Origin: Bradyrhizobium yuanmingense
Lineage (GTDB): Bacteria > Pseudomonadota > Alphaproteobacteria > Rhizobiales > Xanthobacteraceae
Assembly: GCF_900094575.1 (NCBI RefSeq)
Contig: NZ_FMAE01000004.1
Location: 496,001 to 560,000 of the forward strand
Length of the DNA: 64,000 nucleotides
Direction: 5' to 3'
Shown here: positions 1-7,482 of the stretch, piece after piece
Layout of the letters: every line of letters starts with the position of its first letter
Position numbering within the stretch: position 1 is the first letter of the stretch
Notes under the pieces: model-generated
What the model saw: the letters and a program-made list of their open reading frames with translations, nothing else
Databases searched by the model: none
What the model was told of the DNA's origin: nothing
Made by a program: the position numbers and the translations under genes

Positions 1-709
1 CGCGGACGCGTCCGCCGGCGAAGCGGTAGATGACGCTGGCGAGGATGCCGGCGAGCGCCAGCGCACCGCCGATCACAAGCATCAGCATCTGCAGCGAACC
101 GCCGGACTTGTCAGTCGTGCCATCGGCCGCGGGCGGGAGCGGAGCAGGGGATTTTGACAGCTTCGCGTTTGGCTGCGCGGCTGCTGCAACCGTGGTTTCC
201 GCCGGCTGATGCGCTGGCGCGGTGGACGCTGTGGAGGCCTCGGGCCAGCGCGCGGTCACGGCCGGCTGCTGCGCGTTGGTTTCGGCGACGCTGCTCGGCG
301 GCTGCGGCGCGACCGCGGGTGCATTCGCTGCAGCCGGCGCGGGCGCGGCCATGTTCGGCGTGCCCGCTGCGGCACTCGTCTGCGGCGCGATATATTCCGC
401 GCGCGCGTTCTGCACGGCCTGCGGCGGTGCTGCATCCGGCTCGGATGTATCGGTCGTCGCCTGCGCGGTCTGTGCGGCTTTGCCGCCTGCGGCGCGCAGA
501 TACCAGCACTTGCGCTTCGTCGTGCGATCGAGGCGGTAGTACCAGTGCTGGCCCTGCGGCGTGGCATCCTTCGGCGAAGCCAGGCAGTCGGGCGCCCCGG
601 CGGCCGTGCTCGATGGCGTCGGCGCGTTCTGCGATACCGCGGCCAATGGCGCGCCCGCGAGGATGCTGGCGACGAGGGTCGAAATGAACTTTGCGGCGCG
701 GTTGCCCAT
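1..709 (-). CDS. Secreted/anchored Ala-Pro-rich protein, partial (3' end beyond window)
   Basis: The frame opens at an ATG at 709 with a GGGAG Shine-Dalgarno six bases upstream and stays open to the window edge (about 235 codons seen). Residues 1-27 look like a signal peptide (MGNRAAKFISTLVASILAGA, cleavage near AAVSQN). A compact Cys/Trp-rich segment follows, with GQHWYYRLDRTTKRKCWYLR around residues 48-67, then a long Ala/Pro/Gln-rich low-complexity stretch, then a hydrophobic helix (MLMLVIGGALALAGILASVI) near the visible end. This suggests an exported small domain tethered through a flexible linker to a C-terminal membrane helix. I recognise the architecture as a rhizobial hypothetical protein but know no function for it. 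Confidence 0.7.
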   Translation of the reverse strand, partial: MGNRAAKFISTLVASILAGAPLAAVSQNAPTPSSTAAGAPDCLASPKDATPQGQHWYYRLDRTTKRKCWYLRAAGGKAAQTAQATTDTSEPDAAPPQAVQNARAEYIAPQTSAAAGTPNMAAPAPAAANAPAVAPQPPSSVAETNAQQPAVTARWPEASTASTAPAHQPAETTVAAAAQPNAKLSKSPAPLPPAADGTTDKSGGSLQMLMLVIGGALALAGILASVIYRFAGGRVR

Positions 710-894
710 CCTGGTCTCCCGGTTACGCATGACGCAACTCTCAACGAGCCCCTTCTCGTCAAAGACTTGGGTGGCAATGAGCCGCAAATCCGGAGAGGAT
801 GTGGCTTGAATCGGGCCTGCGCGACGTTCGTTCCGCCCCCGGATGAGACTCTCCGAACGTCACGATCAGAGTTCCACGCCACAACCTGAGCCGG

Positions 895-940
895 TTGACA
901 CGATCATAAGTCAGTACTAATCATTAGTAGTAACTTATGA
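895..940 (+). promoter_or_regulatory. Promoter and ArsR-type operator upstream of the arsR-SRPBCC pair
   Basis: A consensus TTGACA -35 lies at 895-900. Just downstream is a long inverted repeat centred on 922: TCATAAGT (904-911) pairs with ACTTATGA (933-940), and TACTAAT (915-921) pairs with ATTAGTA (923-929). Only two base pairs mismatch in 37 bp. It covers the expected -10 and start region, so a dimer bound here would block transcription. It ends 37 bp before the ArsR start codon, which points to autoregulation. Confidence 0.7.
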
Positions 941-977
941 CAGGTCGAACAAGCGTGGCATGGGGCGGGGAGTGTCT

Positions 978-1295
978 ATGGCTAAAGACAGCGCACAACT
1001 GGCCGCACTCGGCGATCCCACCCGCAGGCGGATCTTCGAGCTTGTCGGTGCACGGCCACGCACGGTCGCCGAGATCACGCGACAGCTGCCCGTGTCCCAG
1101 TCGGCCGTCTCACAGCATCTCAAGGTGCTGCGCGAATCCCGCTTGGTTCGTGCAGAGCCGAAGGGCGCCAGCAACGTCTATTACGTCGATCCGGCGGGAC
1201 TCGGCCAGATGCGAGCCTGGCTCGACCGGTTCTGGAGCGACACGTTGGCCGCTTACAAACTAGCCGTCGAAAAACCATCGGAGGGATCCAGATGA
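978..1295 (+). CDS. ArsR-family winged-helix transcriptional regulator
   Basis: A 105-aa single-domain ArsR/SmtB-type repressor. The winged helix spans roughly residues 8-85, with ALGDPTRRRIFELV at helix 1-2, a recognition helix around VSQSAVSQHLKVLRESRLV and a wing near GASNVYYV. The ATG at 978 is chosen because GGGGAG lies five bases upstream; an in-frame ATG at 960 has no such site. It lacks the CxC metal motif of arsenic or cadmium sensors, so it is probably not a metal sensor. Its stop overlaps the next start (ATGA, 1292-1295). The ArsR + SRPBCC (AHSA1-like) pairing is common, with the partner thought to carry the effector function. Confidence 0.92.
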   Translation: MAKDSAQLAALGDPTRRRIFELVGARPRTVAEITRQLPVSQSAVSQHLKVLRESRLVRAEPKGASNVYYVDPAGLGQMRAWLDRFWSDTLAAYKLAVEKPSEGSR

Positions 1296-1777
1296 ACACA
1301 CGTGTATCGATTGCGCCCGTCAAACATTCCATCGTAGTCGAGGCGCCGATCGAGCGCGCGTTCAAGGTCTTCACCGAAGACTTCGGCAGCTTCAAGCCGC
1401 GCGAGCACAATCTGCTCGCCGTTCCCATTGCAGAGACCGTATTCGAACCTCGGGTGGGCGGAAGCATTTATGATCGGGGGATCGACGGCAGCGAATGCCG
1501 CTGGGCGCGCGTGTTGGCGTTCGAACCACCCAATCGAGTCCTCTTGAGTTGGGACATCAGCCCGCGCTGGCAAATCGAGACCGATCCCGCCAAGACGAGT
1601 GAATGGGAGGTCCGGTTCATTGCGGAGACACCAAGCCGGACCCGCTTGGAGCTGGAGCACCGTCGCCTCGATCGGCATGGCGAGGGCTGGGAAGGCGTCC
1701 GCAGCGGCGTTGACAGCGATCAGGGTTGGCCGCTCTATCTGCGGCAGTTTGCCGAACTGATTGCCGCCAAGCGTTGA
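1292..1777 (+). CDS. SRPBCC-family (AHSA1-like) protein
   Basis: A 161-aa single-domain helix-grip protein of the activator-of-Hsp90 ATPase 1-like (SRPBCC) superfamily. The N-terminal VEAPIERAFKVFTEDFGSFK is typical of strand 1 and helices 1-2. GGSIYDRG and RVLAFEPPNRVLLSWDI match the central sheet, and a C-terminal helix occupies about residues 125-158. GGAGG lies eight bases before the ATG, and the gene overlaps arsR by four bases, so the two are translationally coupled. The family binds small hydrophobic ligands. The substrate cannot be read from sequence; a cytoplasmic ligand-binding or stress-related role under the ArsR repressor is inferred. Confidence 0.88.
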   Translation: MNTRVSIAPVKHSIVVEAPIERAFKVFTEDFGSFKPREHNLLAVPIAETVFEPRVGGSIYDRGIDGSECRWARVLAFEPPNRVLLSWDISPRWQIETDPAKTSEWEVRFIAETPSRTRLELEHRRLDRHGEGWEGVRSGVDSDQGWPLYLRQFAELIAAKR

Positions 1778-1812
1778 CGCGCTTCCTTCCGACGCCGCGT
1801 CATGACGAGGAG

Positions 1813-1828
1813 AGGCCCTGTCGGGCCT
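1813..1828 (+). terminator. Possible weak terminator hairpin after the SRPBCC gene
   Basis: AGGCCC (1813-1818) and GGGCCT (1823-1828) form a 6-bp stem with a TGTC loop, about 35 bases after the stop codon. No U-tract follows, so intrinsic termination would be weak. Confidence 0.3.
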
Positions 1829-1892
1829 TGCTCCGATCGGGCCCGGAAACTTCTCACCTCCGCAGCCGTTATTTCGCGGCTGAGGAGACGTC

Positions 1893-2504
1893 ATGCCGGT
1901 CAAGGATCAGATCAAGAACTTCGCCAAGAAGCTGGTAGAGGAGCAGCCCGATGCAGCGACGCTGCGGGGGCTGGTACGGGCCCGCAAGCCCACGGCCATG
2001 CACTTTCGCGATGACGGCATCGTGCCGAACCATCCGCGCTTCCCGGCGCTGCTCTATCGCGGCGCGGTGAAGCTGAACGGTCGGCGCTTTCCGCCCGAGG
2101 TCGTCATCGACACGCTGTTCGACACCAATGGCTGGGGCCGGTCGTGGCGCGACACCGTGTACGACTTCGTCCACTATCATTCGCAGATCCATGAAGTGAT
2201 GGGCGTGGCGCGCGGCACGGCGAGGATCGAGTGCGGCGGGATCAAGGGCCGCATCCTGAAACTGAAAGCCGGGGACGTGCTGGTCCTGCCCGCGGGCACC
2301 GGCCACCGGCTGATCGAATCCAGCCGGGACTTTATGGTCGTCGGCGCCTACCCGCAGGACGGCACCTATGACGAGTGCACCGACACGCGCCAGCGTCCCG
2401 ACGCGGTCAAGCGCATCGCCAAGGTCCGCAAGCCGAAGACGGATCCCGTGCTGGGGAGCGGCGGACCGCTGCTCGCCGCGTGGCGGTCCGCTCAGCTTAG
2501 ATAA
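1893..2504 (+). CDS. Cupin-domain protein
   Basis: A 203-aa protein with one cupin barrel at about residues 80-160. VHYHSQIHEVMGVARGTA resembles cupin motif 1 (two His plus Glu) and LPAGTGHRLIES resembles motif 2 (Pro-Gly spacing and His), which implies a bound metal ion. The overall layout, with an N-terminal helical lead and a VVGAYPQD segment, resembles the YjlB-type cupins found in many proteobacteria. AGGAG precedes the ATG by five bases, and a 6-bp stem hairpin (1863-1882) abuts it. The gene ends 13 bases inside the convergent Crp-type gene. Function is unknown; an oxidoreductase-like or isomerase role would be a guess. Confidence 0.85.
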   Translation: MPVKDQIKNFAKKLVEEQPDAATLRGLVRARKPTAMHFRDDGIVPNHPRFPALLYRGAVKLNGRRFPPEVVIDTLFDTNGWGRSWRDTVYDFVHYHSQIHEVMGVARGTARIECGGIKGRILKLKAGDVLVLPAGTGHRLIESSRDFMVVGAYPQDGTYDECTDTRQRPDAVKRIAKVRKPKTDPVLGSGGPLLAAWRSAQLR

Positions 2505-3193
2505 TCAGGCGAGAAATCCGCAAGTCTGCGCAGCTCGTCGGGCTGGAGCAGCTCGATCTCGCTGCCGTCCCAGGCGATCAACCCGCGATGCCTCAGCTCC
2601 TGGATGGTGCGGTTGACGTGAACGATGGACAGGCCACAGGCGTCCGCGACGTGGCGTTGCGTCATTGGCATCTGGAAGCAGTTGCGCTTGACGAGGCCGA
2701 CGATCTCCAGCCTTGCCGCGAGCTCGCAGATGAGGTGCGCGACCTTGGGCAGCGCCGCCTGCGCACCGAGGCGGGCGATCCATTGCCGCGAGATGGCCGC
2801 GTCGATCAGCGTCTCGCGCCAGAAGACGCGGGTCAGGTGGATCGAGCTGTCGAGCAGCTGGCGGAGCTGGCTGTGGGCGACGGTGCCGACGATGGTCGGG
2901 CCGAGCCCCACGAGATCCGCGTCCATCGGCGAGACCAGCAGCGTGTGCAGGCATGGCATGTCGCCGGGAACATGGAAGGCGAGGGTCTGGCTGCGATCGC
3001 CGACGATGCGCGACTGGTAGAGGAAGCCGCTGACGACGAAGACACAGCGGCTCGCGGCCTCGCCTTGGCGCAGCACGATCTCGCCATCCGCGACCTGGCG
3101 CAGCGTGGACGGCAAGCCCGCGATCTGGCGGCGCTCGTCCTCGGACAGGCCTTCGATCGTCTGCAGACGGACGATGAATTTCGGATGTGGCAT
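2492..3193 (-). CDS. Crp/Fnr-family transcriptional regulator (first of three)
   Basis: A 233-aa two-domain regulator. A cNMP-binding-like barrel covers about residues 15-125 (GEIVLRQGEAASRCVFVVSGFL) and a Crp-type winged helix about 150-225, with MTQRHVADACGLSIVHVNRT as the helix-turn-helix. The phosphate-binding Arg-Ala pair of true CRP is not evident and there is no N-terminal FNR Cys cluster, so the ligand is unknown. The C-terminus (RRLADFSPDYL) closely matches that of the next regulator (RLGDFSPTYL), so the two are probably paralogs. The gene lies 17 bp downstream of the 79-aa gene at 3211-3450 and is probably co-transcribed with it. Confidence 0.9.
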   Translation of the reverse strand: MPHPKFIVRLQTIEGLSEDERRQIAGLPSTLRQVADGEIVLRQGEAASRCVFVVSGFLYQSRIVGDRSQTLAFHVPGDMPCLHTLLVSPMDADLVGLGPTIVGTVAHSQLRQLLDSSIHLTRVFWRETLIDAAISRQWIARLGAQAALPKVAHLICELAARLEIVGLVKRNCFQMPMTQRHVADACGLSIVHVNRTIQELRHRGLIAWDGSEIELLQPDELRRLADFSPDYLS

Positions 3194-3210
3194 GGGCCTC
3201 GCGTGCAGCT

Positions 3211-3450
3211 TCAGCCGTCCCGCGGCACGGACGCCTCGGCCAGGCGACGCGACAGTTTCGCAAGCGTCCAGTCGGAAACCGGCACGGAGCGGAACTCGCG
3301 GATGGCGCGAGCGAGCTCCTGATCCGACATCGGCCGGACCGGCTCCCTCAGCGTTCCCTTCAGCAAGGCGTCGCTGATGGTGTCCAGATGCTCGCCGGCA
3401 TCGGATGCGAACAGGCGCCGGATGCGCTCCAGGAGAGTGGTGCTTTTCAT
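3211..3450 (-). CDS. Small protein of unknown function (79 aa)
   Basis: A charged, helical 79-aa protein (MKSTTLLERIRRLFASDAGE at the start) with no signal peptide, membrane segment or Cys motif. It sits immediately upstream of, and on the same strand as, the first Crp/Fnr gene, 17 bp apart, which suggests a two-gene operon. It is not a shadow of another frame: the opposite-strand reading frames here are shorter and lower in quality. No family is recognised; a partner or regulator of the adjacent Crp-type protein is possible. Confidence 0.6.
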   Translation of the reverse strand: MKSTTLLERIRRLFASDAGEHLDTISDALLKGTLREPVRPMSDQELARAIREFRSVPVSDWTLAKLSRRLAEASVPRDG

Positions 3451-3533
3451 GTTAAGGCCGGCTGGTCCGAATGGGGGATGGGGTGGCTGCGATCGATGCG
3501 TCGCAAGCCGGTTAGCAACCTGTGCTTCCGATC

Positions 3534-3577
3534 TGCGTTCTAGTCCGCTGAACGCAAGCCGGACGTATCATTTGATA
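3534..3577 (+). promoter_or_regulatory. Candidate operator/promoter region between two divergent Crp-type units
   Basis: The 153-bp gap between the minus-strand unit and the second Crp gene carries a perfect inverted repeat, TGCGTTC (3534-3540) and GAACGCA (3550-3556), separated by nine bases. A second short one, TATCA-TT-TGATA, lies at 3566-3577. Position and symmetry suggest a regulator site, perhaps for one of the Crp-type proteins, but neither repeat matches the classical CRP or FNR consensus. Confidence 0.4.
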
Positions 3578-3603
3578 GAATCGGCGCGATTTTTGGCGGC
3601 TCC

Positions 3604-4341
3604 ATGGAAAAAGCTCACGACGTGCTGATACGGAACCTCGGCGAGCACACCGGGCTCGCAGAGGAGGATATGGGCGAGATTCGCGCGTTGACCTTCATGC
3701 TGCGCGATTTCGCACCCAATGAGGATTTCATCCGTCAAGGCGACGAGCCCGAGCATTCCGCTTTGGTCGTCTCCGGCATGGTTGCCCGCTATCACCTGCT
3801 CGGCAGCGGGCGGCGGCAATATCTGGCGTTCCATCTCACCGGCGACCTTCCGGATGCGCAGGGGTTGTTCATCGACCAGATGGATCACGGGCTCAGTGCG
3901 CTCGGGCCGGCGTCGGTGGCGTTCATCCCGCACCGCGAATTGTTCATCGCGTTCCGGCGGCGGCCGACCTTCGCCCTCGCGGTCTGGCGCGAGACGCTGC
4001 GCGATGCCGCGATCTTTCGCGAGGCCATCACCAACAACAGCGCCCGGCCGATGCAGACGCGCATGGCGCACTTGTTTTGCGAGCTGTTCTACCGCGCCCG
4101 CGCGGCGCAGCTGGTGCGCGGCAATCGTTGCCGCATGCCGATCAGTCTCACGCAACTCGGCGAGACGCTCGGCATGGCGATCGCGACGGTGAACCGGACG
4201 CTCGCCGATCTCAGGCGCAGCGGCGCGATGGATCTTCGTGATGGCGAGCTGGTCGTGCTGAAATGGCGCGAGCTGCAGCGGCTCGGCGATTTCAGTCCGA
4301 CCTATCTGCATCTGAAGCGGCAGTCGCCGCCGCATGCGTGA
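3604..4341 (+). CDS. Crp/Fnr-family transcriptional regulator (second of three)
   Basis: A 245-aa regulator with a cNMP-binding-like barrel (about residues 20-130, EDFIRQGDEPEHSALVVSGM) and a Crp-type winged helix (about 155-230, ISLTQLGETLGMAIATVNRT). It matches the regulator at 2492-3193 in domain order, in the WRETL.DAAI linker helix and in the C-terminal DFSPxYL, which indicates an old duplication arranged head to head. It converges with the third Crp-type gene with only 10 bp between stop codons. No iron-sulfur Cys cluster is seen, so classical oxygen sensing by this protein is unlikely. Confidence 0.9.
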   Translation: MEKAHDVLIRNLGEHTGLAEEDMGEIRALTFMLRDFAPNEDFIRQGDEPEHSALVVSGMVARYHLLGSGRRQYLAFHLTGDLPDAQGLFIDQMDHGLSALGPASVAFIPHRELFIAFRRRPTFALAVWRETLRDAAIFREAITNNSARPMQTRMAHLFCELFYRARAAQLVRGNRCRMPISLTQLGETLGMAIATVNRTLADLRRSGAMDLRDGELVVLKWRELQRLGDFSPTYLHLKRQSPPHA

Positions 4342-4351
4342 GGCGGAGGCA

Positions 4352-5071
4352 TCAACCCTCCGCGGGTGCCGCTCCACCGCGCACCTCGTGGAAATGCTTC
4401 TTCACCCAATCGTTACAGCAGCAGGCTCTCGCTTCGAGCGCTGCTGCGTCGAGGATCAGGATGGCGCCGCGGCGGGTCGCGAGGATGCGCCGCGCCTTGA
4501 ACATCTGGATGACGCGGCTGGCATAGCTGCGGGAGACGCCCAGCATGCCGGCGAGCTGCTCGTGGGTGAGAGGAATCTCGGCTCCGCCGATATGTTCCTG
4601 CGCGGACATGATCCACTTGGCGGCCCGCTGCTCGATCGAATGCGCAGCGTTGCAAGCCGCAGTCTGCAAGAGCTGCGCGAACTGGCAGTCGGCATAGCGC
4701 GCGAAGGCCTCCTGGAGCGTCGCCGATCTCTGCTGCGCCTGCTCGAGCGCGCGCAACGGCAGCCGCACCAGGGTGCCGCCAAACTTCACGACCATGCGCG
4801 AATAGGCGAGCGAAGGGCTGGGGCCGGCGGCGATGCCGACCGCGCCCTCGCGCCCGACCAGCAGGCTTTCGACCTCGCGATCGTCCTCGACCGGCACGGC
4901 GAACGACACCAGCGCGGGACCGCATGGAAAATGCACCGCGGCAATGTCGTCGCCGGCGTGATGCAGGACCTGACTCGCCCCGACGTCGATCGGCTGGAGG
5001 TGAGGCGCGAGCAGTTCGAAATCCTGATGGTTGAGCTGCCGGAGCAGATCGTTCTTGGGCCGACCGGTCAC
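4352..5071 (-). CDS. Crp/Fnr-family transcriptional regulator (third of three)
   Basis: A 239-aa Crp-type regulator of a different subgroup from its two neighbours. The effector barrel is about residues 20-125 (VESLLVGREGAVGIAAG) and the winged helix about 155-220, with LTHEQLAGMLGVSRSYASRV as the HTH. It ends in an unusual Cys-rich tail, LEARACCCNDWVKKHF, whose three consecutive Cys could be redox-active or metal-binding; this is seen only as sequence. The start at 5071 gives the expected MTGRPKNDLL opening. Inverted repeats in the 160 bp upstream could be its operator. Confidence 0.9.
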   Translation of the reverse strand: MTGRPKNDLLRQLNHQDFELLAPHLQPIDVGASQVLHHAGDDIAAVHFPCGPALVSFAVPVEDDREVESLLVGREGAVGIAAGPSPSLAYSRMVVKFGGTLVRLPLRALEQAQQRSATLQEAFARYADCQFAQLLQTAACNAAHSIEQRAAKWIMSAQEHIGGAEIPLTHEQLAGMLGVSRSYASRVIQMFKARRILATRRGAILILDAAALEARACCCNDWVKKHFHEVRGGAAPAEG

Positions 5072-5131
5072 ATTGCGTTCTCTTGGGCGGGCCGGGAATC
5101 GGCGCCAGCGGCAAACCTACGTTTCCGCGGC

Positions 5132-5146
5132 GGAACCGACGGTTCC
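5132..5146 (-). promoter_or_regulatory. Inverted repeat upstream of the third Crp-type gene
   Basis: GGAACC-GAC-GGTTCC is a perfect 15-bp inverted repeat 60-75 bp upstream of the start codon at 5071. A related TTTCCGCGGCGGAA lies just beside it (about 5122-5135). The position fits an operator, possibly autoregulatory. Confidence 0.4.
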
Positions 5147-5230
5147 AAAGTGCACACAACGGACTTTTGGGCGTCGAAAACTGGAGCACGACGTCGCGGG
5201 CTTCAGCGGGCTGGACGGCAGCGAGGATCG

Positions 5231-5467
5231 TCAGCCGCAGCGGGCTTCGCGATCTCCCGTCAGTCGGCCCTGTGCCGCAGCGGCGCGGTAAGCGTCGATC
5301 GCCCGGTTGGCGAGCATCAGTTGCCGGCGCTCACCGGTTCGAAGCTGGGCCTCGATGGCGTCGAGCAGGAAGTTCGCGCTCGCGTCCGGCGGCCCGAGCT
5401 CGCCGCTCTTCTCGAGGCAGCTCCAGGCGATGAAGAATGCGCTTTCGACGGTGCAACGGATCGACAT
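5231..5467 (-). CDS. Small hypothetical protein (78 aa)
   Basis: This frame (start MSIRCTVESAFFIAWSCLEK) encodes a 78-aa, mostly helical, soluble protein ending in GDREARCG. The composition is protein-like and free of the Arg/Pro-rich bias of shadow frames, and the frame sits on the same strand as, and 74 bp downstream of, the alcohol dehydrogenase gene. No clear Shine-Dalgarno is seen, so the start is uncertain; an upstream in-frame extension inside the dehydrogenase gene was rejected. No function is recognised. Confidence 0.5.
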   Translation of the reverse strand: MSIRCTVESAFFIAWSCLEKSGELGPPDASANFLLDAIEAQLRTGERRQLMLANRAIDAYRAAAAQGRLTGDREARCG

Positions 5468-5541
5468 GCGCAGCCAACGCGGCGCGGCCGCAGGCGTTCC
5501 GTGCGGCGGGCGAGACTTGCGTCGGACCCGCCGCGCCGCGG

Positions 5542-6600
5542 TCAGTTCTTCAGGACGATGCGGCCGACGACCTTGCCGGCACGCAATTCGTCGATCCATT
5601 TCTGCACGTCGCCCATCGGCTCCTCGCGCATCGGCGTCGGCTTGATCTTGCCGGCGCGGGCGAGCGCCATCAGCTCGTGAGCCTCCGCGAGCGTGCCGAC
5701 CATGAAACCTTCGATGGTCATGCGCTTGTAGACCCATTGCACCATCGGCAGCGTGAACTGGCCGCCCATCAGGCCGGAGACCACGATCTTGCCGCCGCGC
5801 GCGGCAACGGCGACGGCAAAGGCCATCGACTTCTCGTTGCCGGCGAAATCGACGATCTCGTCGAAGCCGCCCTCGGTCTCCTTCAGGATGCGTTTGATCA
5901 CGTCGGGCTCGGCCGGATCGTAGGCCACCGCGGCGCCGTTCTTGAGTGCGGTCTCGCGCGCGGCCGGCGAGAGGTCGGCGACCGTGATTGGCTGCTTGAA
6001 CATCGCCTGCGCGAACGACAGGCCCATCATGCCGACGCCGCCGAGGCCGATCAGCAACAGATTGCGCTGGCGCGGACGGTCGACCAGGCGCTTGAGCGCG
6101 CCATAGGCGGTGACGCCGGAGCACATCAGGGTGGCGGCCTGGTTGACGGGCAGGGGATCGTAGTCGAGCAGATATTTGGCGTCGGGGACCAGAACGTGGG
6201 TGGCGAAGCCGCCGTCGATGGAAACGCCGAGGAAGCGTTGCTTCACACAAAGATTCTCGTCGCCATTGGCGCAGTCGCGGCACTGGCCGCAGCCGATCCA
6301 CGGAAACACCGCCTTCTTGGCGCCGACGAGGCTGGCCGGAACATCGGGGCCGACCTCGTCGACGACGCCCGCGATCTCGTGGCCGAGCGTGAAGGGCAGC
6401 GTCATGCCGCGCGTGGTGTCGAGCTTCTTGCCGCCGCCGAGATCGGCATAGCCGTCCTGGATGTGGAGATCGGAATGGCAGAGACCGCAGCGCTCGATGC
6501 GGACCAAGACCTCACGGCCCTGCGGCTTGGGCGTCTCGACGATGGTCTCGCACAGCGGCGCATCGAACTTGACCAGGGACTGCCGACGCATCAACGCCAT
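5542..6600 (-). CDS. Zinc-dependent alcohol dehydrogenase (MDR family)
   Basis: A 352-aa medium-chain dehydrogenase oxidising alcohols or reducing aldehydes with NAD(P). Catalytic zinc ligands are seen as CGLCHSDLH (about residues 39-47) and GHEIAG (about 73-78). The structural zinc Cys set is CGQCRDCANGDENLC (about 98-112). The cofactor-binding turn is LIGLGGVGMMGLSFA (about 177-191). Length is normal for the family. The gene is separated by 27 bp from rsmA and may be read from the same operon or from its own promoter. Substrate cannot be set from sequence. Confidence 0.93.
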   Translation of the reverse strand: MALMRRQSLVKFDAPLCETIVETPKPQGREVLVRIERCGLCHSDLHIQDGYADLGGGKKLDTTRGMTLPFTLGHEIAGVVDEVGPDVPASLVGAKKAVFPWIGCGQCRDCANGDENLCVKQRFLGVSIDGGFATHVLVPDAKYLLDYDPLPVNQAATLMCSGVTAYGALKRLVDRPRQRNLLLIGLGGVGMMGLSFAQAMFKQPITVADLSPAARETALKNGAAVAYDPAEPDVIKRILKETEGGFDEIVDFAGNEKSMAFAVAVAARGGKIVVSGLMGGQFTLPMVQWVYKRMTIEGFMVGTLAEAHELMALARAGKIKPTPMREEPMGDVQKWIDELRAGKVVGRIVLKN

Positions 6601-6627
6601 TTTCTTTCCTCCGGAATTCTTGGTTAC

Positions 6628-7482
6628 TCAGTTTTCGCTGCGTATATCCGCCAATTCACGCGCCATGGCAACAAAGCCGGAGATGGGAATGGTCTCGGCG
6701 CGCCGCGTCGCGTCGACGCCGGCGGCTCGTGCAAGCCGCGCCGGATCGACATTCAGTGATTTCAGGCTTTGCCGCAGCATTTTCCGGCGCTGGCCGAAGG
6801 CGGCGGCGGCGACCTGTTCGAGCATCCTGCGATCGCAGGCAAGCGGCTCTGCGCGCGGCTTGAGACGCACGACGGAGGAGGTCACCTTCGGCGGCGGCAC
6901 GAAGGCGGACGGCGCAATGTCGAACAGGATCTTGGTCTCGCAGCGCCAATTGGCAAGCACGCCGAGCCGGCCATAGGCCTCCTCGTCTTCGCGCGCGACG
7001 ATGCGCTCGCCGACCTCGCGCTGGAACATCAGCACCATGATCTCGTACCAGGGCGGCCACGGCTCGGTAATGAGCCAGTTGATGAGAAGCTGGGTCGCGA
7101 TGTTGTAGGGCAGGTTGGCGACGATCTTGGCGCGTTCGCCCGCGAGCAGCGGGCGTGGATCGAAGGTCATGGCATCGCCATGCACGATCTCGAGTCTGCC
7201 CGGGTAGCGCGCGGAAATATCCTGCAAGGCGGGGATCGCGCGCTCGTCGTGCTCGATGGCGATGACGCGGCGGGCGCCGAGCGCGAGCAGCGCCCGCGTC
7301 AGCCCGCCCGGGCCGGGGCCGATCTCGACGATGGTGGAATCCTCGAGCGGTGCGGCCGCACGCGCGATGCGCGCGGTGAGATTGAGGTCCAGCAGGAAGT
7401 TCTGGCCGAGCGATTTGCGCGCCGACAGCGCGTGCTGGCGAATGACCTCGCGCAGCGGCGGGAGGTCATCGATCGCGCTCAT
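6628..7482 (-). CDS. rsmA: 16S rRNA (adenine1518/1519-N6)-dimethyltransferase RsmA (KsgA)
   Basis: A 284-aa S-adenosylmethionine-dependent enzyme that dimethylates two adjacent adenines in the 3' hairpin of 16S rRNA during small-subunit assembly. Signatures are SLGQNFLLD near residue 25, the SAM-binding [15 protein letters not shown] (about 53-67) and the adenine-flipping NLPYNIATQ (about 123-131). The C-terminal helical domain is complete. Its ATG overlaps the pdxA stop by one base (TGATG at 7480-7484), so it is the last coupled gene of the lptF-lptG-lptD-surA-pdxA-rsmA run. A pdxA-rsmA pairing is common in proteobacteria. Confidence 0.97.
   Translation of the reverse strand: MSAIDDLPPLREVIRQHALSARKSLGQNFLLDLNLTARIARAAAPLEDSTIVEIGPGPGGLTRALLALGARRVIAIEHDERAIPALQDISARYPGRLEIVHGDAMTFDPRPLLAGERAKIVANLPYNIATQLLINWLITEPWPPWYEIMVLMFQREVGERIVAREDEEAYGRLGVLANWRCETKILFDIAPSAFVPPPKVTSSVVRLKPRAEPLACDRRMLEQVAAAAFGQRRKMLRQSLKSLNVDPARLARAAGVDATRRAETIPISGFVAMARELADIRSEN

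Noticed and set aside
3566..3577. FNR-type site
   Set aside because: TATCA-TT-TGATA is symmetrical but does not match TTGAT-N4-ATCAA; listed only as a generic candidate.
5437..6759. Long plus-strand frame opposite the alcohol dehydrogenase
   Set aside because: Shadow of the minus-strand dehydrogenase codons; no domain signature.
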